Shown here in pieces: positions 46,471 to 57,959 of a stretch of DNA of 64,000 nt. Source of the DNA: Bimastos eiseni (Eukaryota > Annelida > Clitellata > Crassiclitellata > Lumbricidae); the NCBI GenBank assembly GCA_959347315.1, contig OY365810.1, forward strand, positions 1,912,334 through 1,976,333, in the 5' to 3' direction. How positions within the stretch are numbered: position 1 is the first letter of the stretch; each line of letters starts with the position of its first letter. The notes below the pieces were generated by a model. It ran no database searches, was not told the origin of the DNA, and saw nothing but the letters and a program-made list of their open reading frames with translations. Both the position numbers and the translations under genes were made by a program.

Positions 46471-47711
46471 TGTACTGAAATGGTCGTTGCATATTTTGAA
46501 TAATGACTGAGGCATGCTGAATATCAAGCATAAGTGAACTGCGATAAAGTTATGAATGAGAATTGGCTTCAAAACATAAATAAAGCCAGAATTATGCTAC
46601 GTGTTTTCGAAAAAGAGGAGAAAGTTTCCATGGAAATAATAAACACGAAATATTCATCAACAGAGAACAGTATTGACTAATTGAATCTAATTATAATCTT
46701 TCCACAGTAATCTAGTCTAACACAGTCATACAAAACAGCGTAATGTATCGTCAGGAAATATAGTTTTAATTTACTAACAGAATATTTAACTAACAGCACA
46801 ATAAAATCAACAGGTAATTAATTAACTTTGATTTAAAAGCAGAATATTCAACTAAAACATTATTTGACTTTAATTCAAGAACATAATGATCATCCAACCA
46901 CCATAGCAGGCAGCGTCGTCATGCAAATTATGCGTTATCATATTAACATACAAATCAATTCAATTGTATGCGAGCAAGTTTCGTCATCTTGTCGTGCTCT
47001 AGGTCAACAACATAAGTTTCGGTAAATAGTGTACATGCAATTCCGTTATTAAGTAGCAAATTGCACTAACTCGCTGAAAGATCAATCATATGGGCGTAAA
47101 AATAGTTTTTAATAGTGCAAATAGTGTATGAATGAGTCTTTGCTAAATCTAATTACACCAGCATGCACGTCAGCGGTGTGTAAAGTCAGAGAGATTTTCA
47201 TGTTTCGGGTAAGCATGAAAGCTGCCAGAACTCGAGATTCGTGCAGTGTTCTGAACAAAGCGTTAGCATAAATAATTAGGAATTACATAGAAGCACGTAA
47301 GAAGGGGAATAATTGCCCATAAAATGTGCTACTGAGCTTATGCAATGCAGCGACGGAACAGGGGCTTGACAATTAAATTTGACAGTGAAATATTTTTTTA
47401 CAGAATAAGGCTCTAATAAATTGAACAAATAATTTTAAAATATAAATCATGAATCAAACACATAAATTATATAAAGGATAAAAGTCATAGGACATCATGG
47501 CCTAATATTACCACATATTATGCTCAATTTATCTTCATTGTATATATTTGACTCCAACTGGGTTTTCAATATGCAGGACAATCAAGAATATTATTATGAA
47601 TTAATGCATACAAAGAAATTAAATTCTCGAATAATATAGGGAAATTAATTAAACTCAAAGTCTAAAATTAAACTCAAGCATGAGCAATGTAGGCCTATTC
47701 AATATAATTAT

Positions 47712-48709
47712 TCAGCAATTGTGAAACTTTTGCAATAGTGGTTGTACGTCGAAAACTAAAACTCTGCAGTCTTCCTCTATCTTTTCTCCTCCTGTATTTT
47801 CCGTTTCCATCAATTCCTTGCTCTCTGACGAGGTTCCACCCTGTCCTGCTGCTTCGTTGTGTTCTATCACTTCATCAGCGACGATTTCCTTAGGGTCACC
47901 TGCTGTGATGGCAACAACTAATCGCCTCTCATCCAGAAATACTCTTCGCGGATTTCGGAATCTCTGCTTGAATTTTGGTACAATGCTCGCTTTAAATTTC
48001 AAATTCGAATCGAGGAGCAAGACTCGATTGTTGATTAGGTCGGCCACGATCACACAGCCCGTTGACTGTTTAAAGGAGCCTCCAACTGTCAAATAATAAG
48101 GCATGTACAATTGGTCTTCTGCTGGGCCAAATTCTCGGCCAAATTCTTTCTCAATATGTCCCTCTTTGTCCACTAGACACACTCTATGCACAGGGTCAAA
48201 AAGTGTACCATGACTGACAATATAGTGTTCATTTTTAAGTTTTATAGCATGCCATAGATTACAGCATCTAGGCAGCGCAATATCACGCACCCACTCACCA
48301 TCAGCGGTATATTCCAATAACATCCCCTTATCTTGAACAGTTACGATCACGTTCCCATCAGTTGTAGCAGACAAGTAACCTTCTACATTGTCCTTTGTTG
48401 GCCATTTCTTTGGTGATTCTTCATTTATGTTAAATTTCAAGATTTCCTTTGGCGTACGACCATCTTTCTTATCCATGATATAAAGACAATTAATTTCCTT
48501 GCAGGAACAAATGTCAGCTGCAGCAACTAAATCGTTCAATTTTATCGGGTGGCGAACTAGCGTCGTTTCGTTACAGTTGTAAAACTCAAGCCCTGCTGTC
48601 CTTTCGCGCACAAGATAAAGCAAATCGCCTAACATCGCCAATCCAAGAATCGGATTTTCTTCTACGCTGGATGCCTTCTTAATCTTGTGAAGTAATTCAA
48701 TTTCTTCTT
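47712..48709 (-). CDS. NHL-like beta-propeller ORF (proposed IgR4 terminal exon)
   Basis: 331 codons plus stop from the predicted acceptor, intronless. CSCKEINCLYIMDKKDG, DGNVIVTVQDKGMLLEYTAD, NLWHAIKLKNEHYIVSHG, HRVCLVDKEGHI and GCVIVADLINNRVLLLDSN are NHL-type blades. The open frame extends upstream to an ATG at 48752, giving MNFLNFFCLLLYC. This could be read as a signal peptide, but the same bases are a pyrimidine tract ending in TAG (ttgctttattgcgtag), and the paralogue has no open frame there. I therefore favour a splice acceptor at 48709/48710. A secreted or membrane-targeted single-exon propeller of 346 residues is the alternative. Confidence 0.78.
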
Positions 48710-51700
48710 CTACGCAATAAAGCAACAAACAGAAAAAATTTAAGAAGTTCATCCTTGTCAAAAAACTTTAGGCATTGTTACGGTATGAATTTGCTCTTGT
48801 TTGTGTAATTGGACCAACAATTCGACCGAATAATAATATGAATAGTGCATAACCGACAAATTTCAAGATTTTAAATATGATTAAAAGTTTAAGTTTGGTA
48901 AATTTAATACATAAACTCAAAGTAAACCGTTAACTATATGTAATCTTTTCACCCATCTGCAGGTTTGTGTGGTCTAGAATGGAACTAATTTTTATTAAGT
49001 ATAGAAATGAGAGGACTGATAATGCGATACCGTAGTCCAGGCACTAGAGAATTACTTCAGTTTGCTCGATATAGAGGCCGCCGCTTTGTGCAGAAATGGA
49101 TGTCACGTGACCACTATTCGTTATCGGTCCGACCGCTACTATTCGGCCGAATATCGAATATATATATATACGTATGTATGAACGTACGTATGTATGTATG
49201 TACGTATATATGTATGTATGTATGTACGCTCGTTATTGACCATTTCATGTCTATTCATACCTTTTATTTTCAATTTCTTCAAGTCTCTCCGTGCATCTGC
49301 AATAAATTTGAATAATTTGCATTTTTTACGCTAATACCAAACATTTTAATTTAGGCCCTACATATATGCATGAAAACAGTTGTGAGTCTTTGGCAGTCAA
49401 TTACATTTTACAAGTACTAAGGCGCTACAAAGTAAATGTTGCAGCATAAGATTTGCGCTGTGAAGTGTCCACCATAAGACAGTCTTCCATCTAATACGGT
49501 ACTAAAATAATAGACGCTGACCCGGTTTAAAGACTTCAAGTTACCCCCATGTGGCGGGTTTCACTCTCGCCGGCTCCTTCCTCTTGATGACGAGATCACC
49601 GCCGGTTCTTTCTTCAATCACCAAGCTCAGCAACACGACACACTGGATGGTTTTAATATGTATGTTTAATGGTAGATATACACACCACTCATCCTATCTA
49701 CACATACTAGAGTTATTAGTGTGCTTTAGAAATGTTTCCCTGGTTTACGTTGGAGATGGGGTTCCCCAATTACGTTTATTACCCTTATCGTCAGAACAAT
49801 CTAATAGGTTGCGCCATTCGTATCGGAATTGTCCCTTATTTTGATTAGTGTCAACAAGCCGGTTCAGACCAGATCTTCAGCTGGTTCATGAATTTCTTGT
49901 CCGTGGGTCGCAGAGAGGAGAGGGACAGGTGGCTCTAACGTCTGCCTCGAGGTGTCGGGTTTCGCTGCTTGACACTCCGTTGATCTTTGCATACTTCTCG
50001 CTGTCTGTATTGAGGCCGTCTGCTTCCGGCAAAACCCATTGATGTCTCCCCCTCAGGTTTCAGGGAGACACCTTTATTCTTAGTCCTCCCACGCCTCTGC
50101 TGTCGGTCGATGACTTTTGTATGGCGCCATCGTCCAGAGTTTCGGGCGTGACACCCCATTTCAGTTTACCTCCGGTAATCTTAAATCGATTTCAGATTAC
50201 CTCTCTGAATAAGTCGAAATTTTAAATTTTTATGCTTTCAACTAATGATAATCGGTCTGTTTAATAAAATACGTGACACATAATTATAAGATAGAAGGCT
50301 AGTTTTAACGTGTTGAAAATAATATATAAAAGTCAAAGAAATGTAAGATGTGTGAAATCAGTAAGAGGCTACACGAGATCAAAGTGCATCACATTGTAAC
50401 ATACAAACATAAGATAATAAAGATTTGGCCTAAGTTGTGAAGAAAGTAGTGTAATTACAAGATAAATATACAACAACTAGGGATGCAACTTTTGACTTGA
50501 TAATTCAATCCTCTACTTAACTCATCAGAAGTAATAAGAAGACTTAGCAAATGCTACAAGTTCAAAGTGGTGGTATGCCCTTTTTGTGGTATGATGTGGT
50601 AATTATTCTTTCACTTACTAGTTCCCATCCAATTAGCTGATATAATTTTTGGATGACCATTTTGTCCACTTCTCTTTTATGCTTGGCTCCACATGAGTAG
50701 TAGATGCTTATTCCTTGAGACACAACATTGCCACTGCAGGTCCACCGTATCTCACTCTGCCCCACTATTTAAAGTTTTTATTCTTACATCTCTCTCACCA
50801 CCTGCGCAAATTCCCTGTATCATAACGTTCTTACACTCCAGTATCCAATTTTTGCCTTGACGTTGGTAGTTAAGATTTGACACTTCTGATTCTTGGCTTC
50901 CTTTCGGCTTTCACCACGACCCTTCACAGATGGGTCCACGTCCCTCTCATCTCCCGACCGACCTGCCTCAACAATGAGTTTGAGCTTTTCATGCGTCTTT
51001 TCTGTTGCAAGATGCATGGTTTTACCTGGGAGGCCCACAAGCTTGCCGCAGAACCCTGCTCCTTTTTAAGGCTTGGGACTGCTGAACTGCAAGGCAATGG
51101 AGTAGTTAGTTATCGGGGATAACTTGAAATCAATTTCAAGTTACCGGGGGTAGCCTGAAGCTGAGTTCATATTACCCCTGGGGGTAATCTGAAATCGTAG
51201 GGGGTAACTTGAAGGTGAAGGGGGTAATTTGAAATCGTTACACCGGGGCAGCCATGGGCATAAAGCGTTAGCGACATGAAATATATCGCCTATAGCAGAC
51301 ACTTTTCTCAGAAAATGCAACGGAAATCTTCAAGAGTAGGCGCTTTGAATCGATGATTAGACGACACTGAGGAACAAAAGACGCAGTGTGCTCTTGCCGT
51401 CTGCACTTGTATCAATTGTGCGTGTTATAATCAATCTAATTAATTGGAGAATCAATATTTATATCGGTAATGCAAATGAGTTCTTAACAAATAAATCAAA
51501 ACACTCAATTAATGGACAAATGTTTTGCGAAAAAGGCTAGACTGGAGTTGAATAAACATTTTGATGATGCTGACGAAGGGAACGGGATGCGCTAAATACA
51601 TGTACCGTACTAACTCAAAACCACCTAACGATCCACCCCCCAAGAAATCTATTAAAGTTCGTCGCCAGTAGGCCTACAATGACTGCTATTTACGTTCTGG

Positions 51701-54700
51701 TTTTACATGGAGTGGGGATAAGGACAGTCGTTTATCAGAGTGCATTGTACATGTGTACGTAGTGAAAAACTCTCAAATAAAGCTATGCTTCCTAGCAAGC
51801 TGAAACGTCACTCCCTATCAACAACTTCAAGGTGAAAGCAAAGAATATCTTATCCTTAGACGACCGAGTAATCAACAAAGCTACCCTATTTGAGAAAAGG
51901 AGTAGAGTTTCAGACAAAGCTCAACAAAGTCATATACAATTGGTCTTCTGCTGGGCCATACTCTTGGTCAAATTCTTTCTCGATTAGCCTCTCTTTGTCC
52001 ACTAGACACACTCTGTTACATAAAACTTTAAATAAGGCTTTAGCCTCCTTTGTAAGATGGAAAATGCTTAAAAGCAGGTCTTAGCAGGATTTTAACAGAA
52101 CCATAAAATTGCTCAAAAGTACAGTCTGAATTTCAACAAATCTCTAATGTGCCTTGGTGCCAAATGGTTGAGAACTACTGGTATAGGAGAAATTAAAAAA
52201 CTTCGCGCTAGTAAGAGTACAAACCGGATATGATCCTACGGTAGGAGCCGGGAAACTTGCGGGTAAGGGCTAATCACACAGACCTCTATGAATCAACAGG
52301 TTATAGTAAAATAAATGCAGCATGAGTTTCGAATAATGAAGGACCAGGAAACAAAGCCCGAGATCAATTTTAAAACTTGCTTTGATAAATATAAACGGAA
52401 AAGGTTAGATTTACTTTTTCTTTGTTTATACAGTATTACACATATAGGAATCGACACAACCAGTATGAGTATCGGCACCACAACCGCAGCCGCAATTGCA
52501 CCTGTGGAGACACACGGAAAAACAGAAAATAAGCAGTAAATTAAAATGAATATTTGCAAAAGTTTCTTCAATTGGTTTGCATCACCTGTACTAAGTTATT
52601 GCAGCCAGACACTAATAGTTATATCTATCGTTTTGTCATCTTACTCTAATTCTGAAACTAATTCATGCAGCTACTACAAATAAATTTGTAAACTGACGAG
52701 ATAATCACTTCCCATGACCTAAGTGGTTGTGCCGATTTATCCCTTTTCTCTGACAATCCCCATATCTAATGGTGACGACTAACTCTATGAAAGATAGATT
52801 ACTAGTGCCGACACACTTACCCAATTGGTGTCATCACTCGAATGTTATAGAAATGAATCCACAGCTAATCATACTCCTTACTCTACAGCGGCTCCTAAGA
52901 CGTTTATTTCTCAGTTGCATATATGATTACTTTGTGATATACCTATTGTTCCCGAAGTGCTCTTGATGGTGGTTCAATAAAACACATACTGTTATACTTA
53001 CTTCATATGTACATTGTTGTTTAAACTTACCCGAATATGATGGTGGTGGAGGCTGTGTAGCTTCAACAACAACAGCCTTTGTAACATTAAAGAAGTGGTC
53101 CTTTCCTCGTAGGTGACACTTCATCGCACACCTATATTCTCCCAGCAGGTGTGCTGTAATCGTTTCGTCACATAATAAAGGACATGAATTATTGGCATGA
53201 TACCACTGACGTATGCAAGGAAAAGTAGTACTGCTCGCGATGCAGGCAATCTTGTCGCCTCTGACGACGCTTTGTTCTGTAAAGTTTCTCCCGATAAAAT
53301 CTGAAAGATACCACTGTAAATGCCAATATTTTGTAAACTAAAGATCCCAACGGGCCGACGAACTTCGTAAAAGTATTCAATTGCAACTGTTAAAAGCTAT
53401 CAAGCATTTCTGTAATATCTCTCCTATTGGCGCATTGTTCTAACACTCTCTTAGGAAGATGAAGATCTCGTAGAGGCTATCGCGGAATGACTTGGAATGC
53501 TACTGCAAAGAAACATTCGCGATATTAGGGTTAGGGTTAGTGATATGGGAGCGACGGAAGTGTATCGAGATGACAAATTAAATGCAAACATCATGTGTTG
53601 GTATACAGGTATACAACCTTTCAACTTTTGGGCGTGGATTATCATGCTGCAAATGGTGAGCATTTAAAATGAACACAAGTGACTGACAGAGTGACGAGAA
53701 GTAAGATTTTGAGGATCTGAGTTAAACATTTGTGATTTTACACGTTTCCGTTGGGATCATTCGAAAGGTCACAATTCTTCAACAACGAAGTCATGCTTGT
53801 ATAAGAGTTTTGACATAAATGTGCGAATAGGATGCTGGCTAATCAGTCATCTAGGCCTACCATTATCCACCAATGGTAAATTAGCTGAGCTATCTCCAGG
53901 CTGATATACTATATTCCAGCGCTAATAATGATAATGATGGTATTGTGTACAAACTAAATGAATGTATTAGCCTGGAGAAGGAGCACAAGAATTATACATC
54001 ACATTAAGCACGATAGTTTGTGCCGATGTGAGTTTTAAAATGCATAAAAATGCATTTATTAACTGTCACGCAATTGTACACTTACACAGTACTTTTATGA
54101 TCTCTGAAGTGCACTTGTATTGATTCTGTGTTGATCTCTTTGTTTGACAAACATAGGACGCGTTATCCAGAGATATGTCGCCTTTGAGCTTCAAAGTGGA
54201 TATTGAGCGATTGGTCGATGTAGCAACAGATGTGGAATTGTCTCTTATGGGACTCTTTTCTCCAACCCTTTTCCACTCTAATTGTGGAGAAATGCTACCT
54301 TTGTACGTTACAGTACATGTCAGCTGAAATTCATCAGGGGTTATGTTGAAGGAGTTTTGCCCAATAACTCCCTCTGGATGTATGTTGGATTGGCATTCTG
54401 GATCGTTGTCTTGCAAAGAATATCAATTGCAACGGAATCAAAATCAAAGCGTGAAACATCCGGTTTTTAAGCAGCGCCGAAAAGTAAAGACCATACATGT
54501 ATTATGTTGTTGCCTAACAAAATTCAAGTAGTATTGCTAAATAAATAGGTAGATCGCTTTTTTCAGTTAAATTGATTACACTTAAGTTGGTATTTAAACT
54601 CATTAAGCAAGAGATGACTATGACTAAATTGAATTCTGTATCGCCGCCATAATAACGCACAGGGCATCACCCTACGACGAACAAAAGTAAAAATCCTAAA

Positions 54701-55902
54701 TCAGGTCAAGTCCAAGGCGAGTCATAAGACATAGAAAGACAGTCTAAGGAAGACAAGCATGGAAAAACAAAAACGGTTTGTCGAGATCGAAAGGAAACTA
54801 AGTACTCAGCAGCACGAACGGCGTGAGGTAACGAATTTCAGAACGTTTCCTGGCAACAGAGAAAGCCCGCGTACCAAGACTCCCATAACACGTAGCTTTG
54901 CAAGACACAAGAAATCGGAAGACTTAGTCAAGTGATGATGACCCTGGGGGACAAGCGAAGTGCGTAGGTACCCCGGCTGACCAGATGAAAATGTCTTATA
55001 TAACTACACCAACTCTAAAATTAATTCGTTGCTCAATAGGAAGCCAATGGAATGATTTAAGAACGGGAGTTATGTCATCCCACATACGAGAACCAGCAAC
55101 AACCCTGACCAGTGACCAGGCAGTTTTGCACTCTTTGCAGCTTCAGTAAGTTAGATTTTGTGATACCAAACAAGAGCGAATTATAATAATCTAGGCGACT
55201 AGGTACCCAGTAAAATTCGTGAGAGAGAGACATAAAGAGAGAGAGAAAGAGACATGGAGAGAGAGAGACAAAGAGATCGACAGAGACAGAGACAGAGAGA
55301 ACTACATGTATTTGCACAACATTATTAATAGATATTGTTGGATGATTCTCAGCATAACTAAGCGATAGAATGTTAAGTTTACATCATGCGTTTTAAAATA
55401 GTTGGCTGAATAAATCTAACCTAAAACAACGAGTTCAGCCGATCGTTTTGCCCCGTGTCCGTCTTCGTCAATGCAGATGTATTTTCCTGCATCACTGGGT
55501 TGCACTGAGTGAATAATTAGATTGTGTGATCCATTAGACGCATTCCTGTCAATCTCGAATCTCTCGTGGTATGGTTCAAGAAATCCACTTTCGGCATAAA
55601 TGTAATGGAGATCGTGATGCCAAAATATTTCCTCAGACGTGAGATTCGTAGAGCAATTAAAATAGATCGTGTCGCCAACCTTTGATTCTGTACTTTTAGG
55701 TACAATGACCAGTTCTCCAACTATGAGGTGAAAGTAAACACGACAATTACTTGACTCAGTGAATTCATAATTCAAATAATAGTGAGATTTGCTATGAAAG
55801 TTCATAAGTAGAGTTTCCGCGGCATCCCGTTGAATATCGTCAAGATCCATAGCAACAACAATAACAATATTGTTATTGTTTATGTCATTGTTGTTGTTAT
55901 TT

Positions 55903-55969
<67 letters not shown>

Positions 55970-55970
55970 G

Positions 55971-56008
<38 letters not shown>

Positions 56009-57817
56009 CGACGACGACGACGACGATGATGATGATGACTATGACAATGTCGATTACGATTACGATGACGATATTGATAAGGATGATGACAACGACGACG
56101 ATGATAATAATAATAATAATGATTAAAATATTAATGACTTCGCTGTACATACTATTCAGAGGCGCTTTTAGCGCGTTAGATTCGGGATAAAGAAACGCAT
56201 TGACAGAGAAAAGAGGATGTGTCAAAAATAAGAGCTTAATCTGTGGCAGTTGGTAAATTCATTCCATGTGGAGGGAACTATCACAACAAGTTGTCTTCTG
56301 TGTAAACAAAGTAGACCTAATGCTAAGACAAAGAAATCCAAACGGTTGGTAGAGCGCAAGGGCCAAGCGCTATCCCTAACTTTATGCTCAGGCATAAAAT
56401 TAGGGAAAGCGGTTGGCCTCGAAGCAGGATGTTTTGGTGCAAGTCGTTTGTTTCGATGTAGATAGTCAGAAATTAACGTAGCACATAACAGTGGGCAAAA
56501 GTGTTTAGTCATGTTTATTGTATGTGTTAAAACGTATGGAATTGCTCTAAGCTGTTTATGTAATATAGGCTACGTTGTACAGCTCATTGGCTCCTCAAAA
56601 TCCTCATGAGTCCATCCATTAATAATTAATTATGCGCCATCCCTCTAAGGTACTCGATGATGTTTCGTTCTCAGTAACTATCAATGATTGTCCTGATCCT
56701 CAAATCAGCTGCGACTTCCTTTTTGCGTGTTTAATTTTTAGACGTTCGCTAGCATTAATATGTTACGTGTTCATTTCTCTATTTATCGTGTTCTTTATAA
56801 ATTCGATCACAGCTTAGTGGCTTTACGCTACATGTAGGTGTGCCTTGTCCAATGTCAACTACACGTATTTCGAACTGAGCTAAATATTGCTTTGTGAAGA
56901 ATTCGTTCTTCGTTGGTTGGTGCCATTCGTAGAGTAGCCTAATACTGCCGAAGATATTGAATCAAGATATTGGATATCATCGTGCACGTCCAGAGACGCC
57001 GATTGGCAGATCAGACAACGAGGAAAAGCAAATACTTATACAAGTAGACATAATTATTACATTATATATTGCTTCAGTTATTGCCCATTTTGCATATATA
57101 TAGACAAAATACGTACTTGCTTTACACTATGTGTCTTTCGAAATAAACCTTCTAATGTAATTGCTAATAATTGAACCAATCCACTTACAATGTACATTTA
57201 GAAACAATATATAGATCTTCAATGAAAAGTGGTTGTTTTGATGACCGATATATTGAAGTAGTCGGGCTTTTATTGTTTATTTTGTGATCGCGGTTTTTAA
57301 CGCAGGCCTTTACGAGATATACCTAGCAGTCAGCAATCTTATGTTTTCCACCATATCTCATATTTAGCCCACGAGTTCCATCTCACTTCCTCCACTCTTA
57401 AACGTTTTTATTCTCCCTCTTAGCTTTCGCCTCCAGACTCCACCTTTCAATTATGCATTTCTGCTCATACCACTTTACGTTAGTTAATCCATTGCCCGTC
57501 TCGCATTCTCTCAGCCTCATTTTAGGACAAAAGTAGTAAGCCTGTACAATTAGTTAAATAATTTCTCATTACCAAAACACTGACTTCGGTTTCGACATAG
57601 AAATACCGTTTTAATATATAGTGCTATAAAAATAGTGTTTAAAAAGTATTTTAGAGAATTAAGATATTTTTACAAAATATTTCTTCAAGTTCTGCGCACC
57701 TGCCGATAAAAACTTGGTATTAGTAAGGATTTTCTTACCGGACTGAGAGAGCACAGTTGTTAATGCAATCAAATTGGTTGCAGCTCTGTACTGCATTCTT
57801 GACAACGAGGCATACAT
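47712..57817 (-). CDS. IgR4: three-Ig-domain receptor, proposed NHL-propeller tail
   Basis: Placed exons: 57739-57817 signal, 55421-55720 V-like, 54086-54409 C2-like, 53031-53300 third Ig-like, 52415-52501 transmembrane, and proposed terminal exon 47712-48709. The sum is 2058 bases, 685 residues, all phase 1. Closest to IgR3: identical V (300) and third-domain (270) exon lengths. The junction from the transmembrane exon to the propeller exon reads QRK-K-EEIELL, consistent with a cytosolic linker. The 3.7 kb intron holds a solo LTR, an RTE-like LINE piece, a propeller remnant and a possible 36-bp exon (49261-49296). The signal and ectodomain parts are firm; the propeller junction is an inference. 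Confidence 0.6.
49150..49240. repeat. TA and GTAT microsatellite
   Basis: ATATATATATACGTATGTATG and TGTATGTATGTACG runs. Confidence 0.88.
49261..49296 (-). CDS. Possible 36-bp micro-exon in IgR4
   Basis: Acceptor caaatttattgcag and donor AAAAG/GTATGA bound a 36-bp segment that is phase 1 on both sides and open, encoding ARRDLKKLKIK. It would extend the basic juxtamembrane region. It is short and could be chance; no paralogue supports it. Confidence 0.22.
49550..50153. mobile_element. Solo LTR, 604 bp, with CCCCA target duplication
   Basis: Starts TGTGGCGGGTTTCAC and ends GGGCGTGACA (TG...CA). Exact 5-bp direct repeats CCCCA flank both ends (49545-49549, 50154-50158), the usual size for Ty3/gypsy- and copia-like or retrovirus-like integration. 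There is no internal retroelement coding sequence, so it is a recombination relic. The first ~145 bp recur at 63654-63800. Confidence 0.78.
50530..51045 (-). mobile_element. RTE-like LINE endonuclease fragment
   Basis: Minus frames give AKIGYWSVRTL (the IGxWNVRTL start of the APE-type endonuclease) and, further on, MGQSEIRWTCSGNVV, YSCGAKHKREVD and LIGWELVSERIITTSY, decayed versions of GxSExRWxGxG, YSGxxxxxxxGV and VNERI motifs. Frameshifted relic in the IgR4 intron. Confidence 0.72.
51931..52016 (-). pseudogene. Propeller (NHL-like) exon remnant, 86 bp
   Basis: + strand CATATACAATTGGTCTTCTG, GGTCAAATTCTTTCTCGAT and CTCTTTGTCCACTAGACACA match 48104-48190 inside the IgR4 propeller exon with few changes. 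Both flanks diverge at once, so it is an isolated piece of a third propeller copy. Confidence 0.8.
52415..52501 (-). CDS. IgR4 exon 5: transmembrane segment
   Basis: 87 bp, acceptor tgtctccacag, donor GTAAAT, phase 1. AIAAAVVVPILILVVSIPIC then VILYKQRK: one span plus basic end. Confidence 0.82.
53031..53300 (-). CDS. IgR4 exon 4: cysteine-rich third Ig-like domain
   Basis: 270 bp, acceptor atctttcag, donor GTAAGT, phase 1. KIACIASST, FPCIRQWYHANNSCPLLC and GEYRCAMKCHLRG: six cysteines as in IgR3. It ends in a short proline stalk (PPPPSY). Confidence 0.83.
54086..54409 (-). CDS. IgR4 exon 3: C2-like Ig domain
   Basis: 324 bp, acceptor tctttgcaag, donor GTAAGT, phase 1. LTCTVTYKGS, SPQLEWKR and NASYVCQT carry core residues; one codon shorter than IgR3. 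Confidence 0.85.
55075..55210 (-). mobile_element. LINE RT fragment
   Basis: PSRLDYYNSLLFGI then LLKLQRVQNCLV, the SRLDYCNSLLxGL...LQxVQNxAAR motif of L2/CR1-type ORF2. Very short. A GAGA microsatellite (55218-55300) adjoins it. Confidence 0.7.
55421..55720 (-). CDS. IgR4 exon 2: V-like Ig domain
   Basis: 300 bp, acceptor acctcatag, donor GTTAGA, phase 1. YFNCSTN, FWHHDLH, ERFEIDRN and SDAGKYICIDEDG. The frame stays open upstream through a GAT microsatellite, which is intronic and not part of the exon. Confidence 0.87.
55895..56125. repeat. (GAT)n/(GAC)n microsatellite
   Basis: About 75 triplets of GATGATGAT and GACGACGAC with a trailing AATAAT run. It generates long poly-Asp, poly-Met and poly-Ile ORFs that are not genes. 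It lies in the intron before IgR4 exon 2. Confidence 0.95.
57739..57817 (-). CDS. IgR4 exon 1: signal peptide
   Basis: 79 bp, ATG to donor GTAAGA, phase 1. MYASLSRMQYRAATNLIALT then TVLSQS; the end resembles IgR3 (TILSHS). A second ATG lies in the exon, so the exact start is uncertain. Confidence 0.74.
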
Positions 57818-57959
57818 AACTCAGGCCTTTGCAATCCTTCAAGGTCCCTAAACACAGAAACAGAAGAAATATTTGCACACTGTTCAAAATAGGATTTCAA
57901 CGTTGTCTTAGACCTTTAGTCTTCGCTGCTGCTGTATGAGCTAAGTTATCGACATCACT

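Larger units (their letters stand above)
43561..47711. other. Spacer between IgR3 and the IgR4 propeller exon
   Basis: Contains an inverted LINE 3' tail (43615-43665), a GC-richer block 43680-44120 with overlapping ORFs on both strands but no recognised product, a SINE (44977-45268) and a LINE fragment (45830-46470). 46480-47700 is AT-rich and shows nothing. Confidence 0.55.

Noticed and set aside
48710..48752. Signal peptide MNFLNFFCLLLYC for a stand-alone propeller gene
   Set aside because: Not fully excluded, but the stretch is a pyrimidine tract ending in TAG and the paralogue at 33.9 kb has no conserved frame there.
55830..56190. Poly-Asp and poly-Met/Thr ORFs on the plus strand
   Set aside because: Products of the GAT/GAC triplet repeat, no gene structure.
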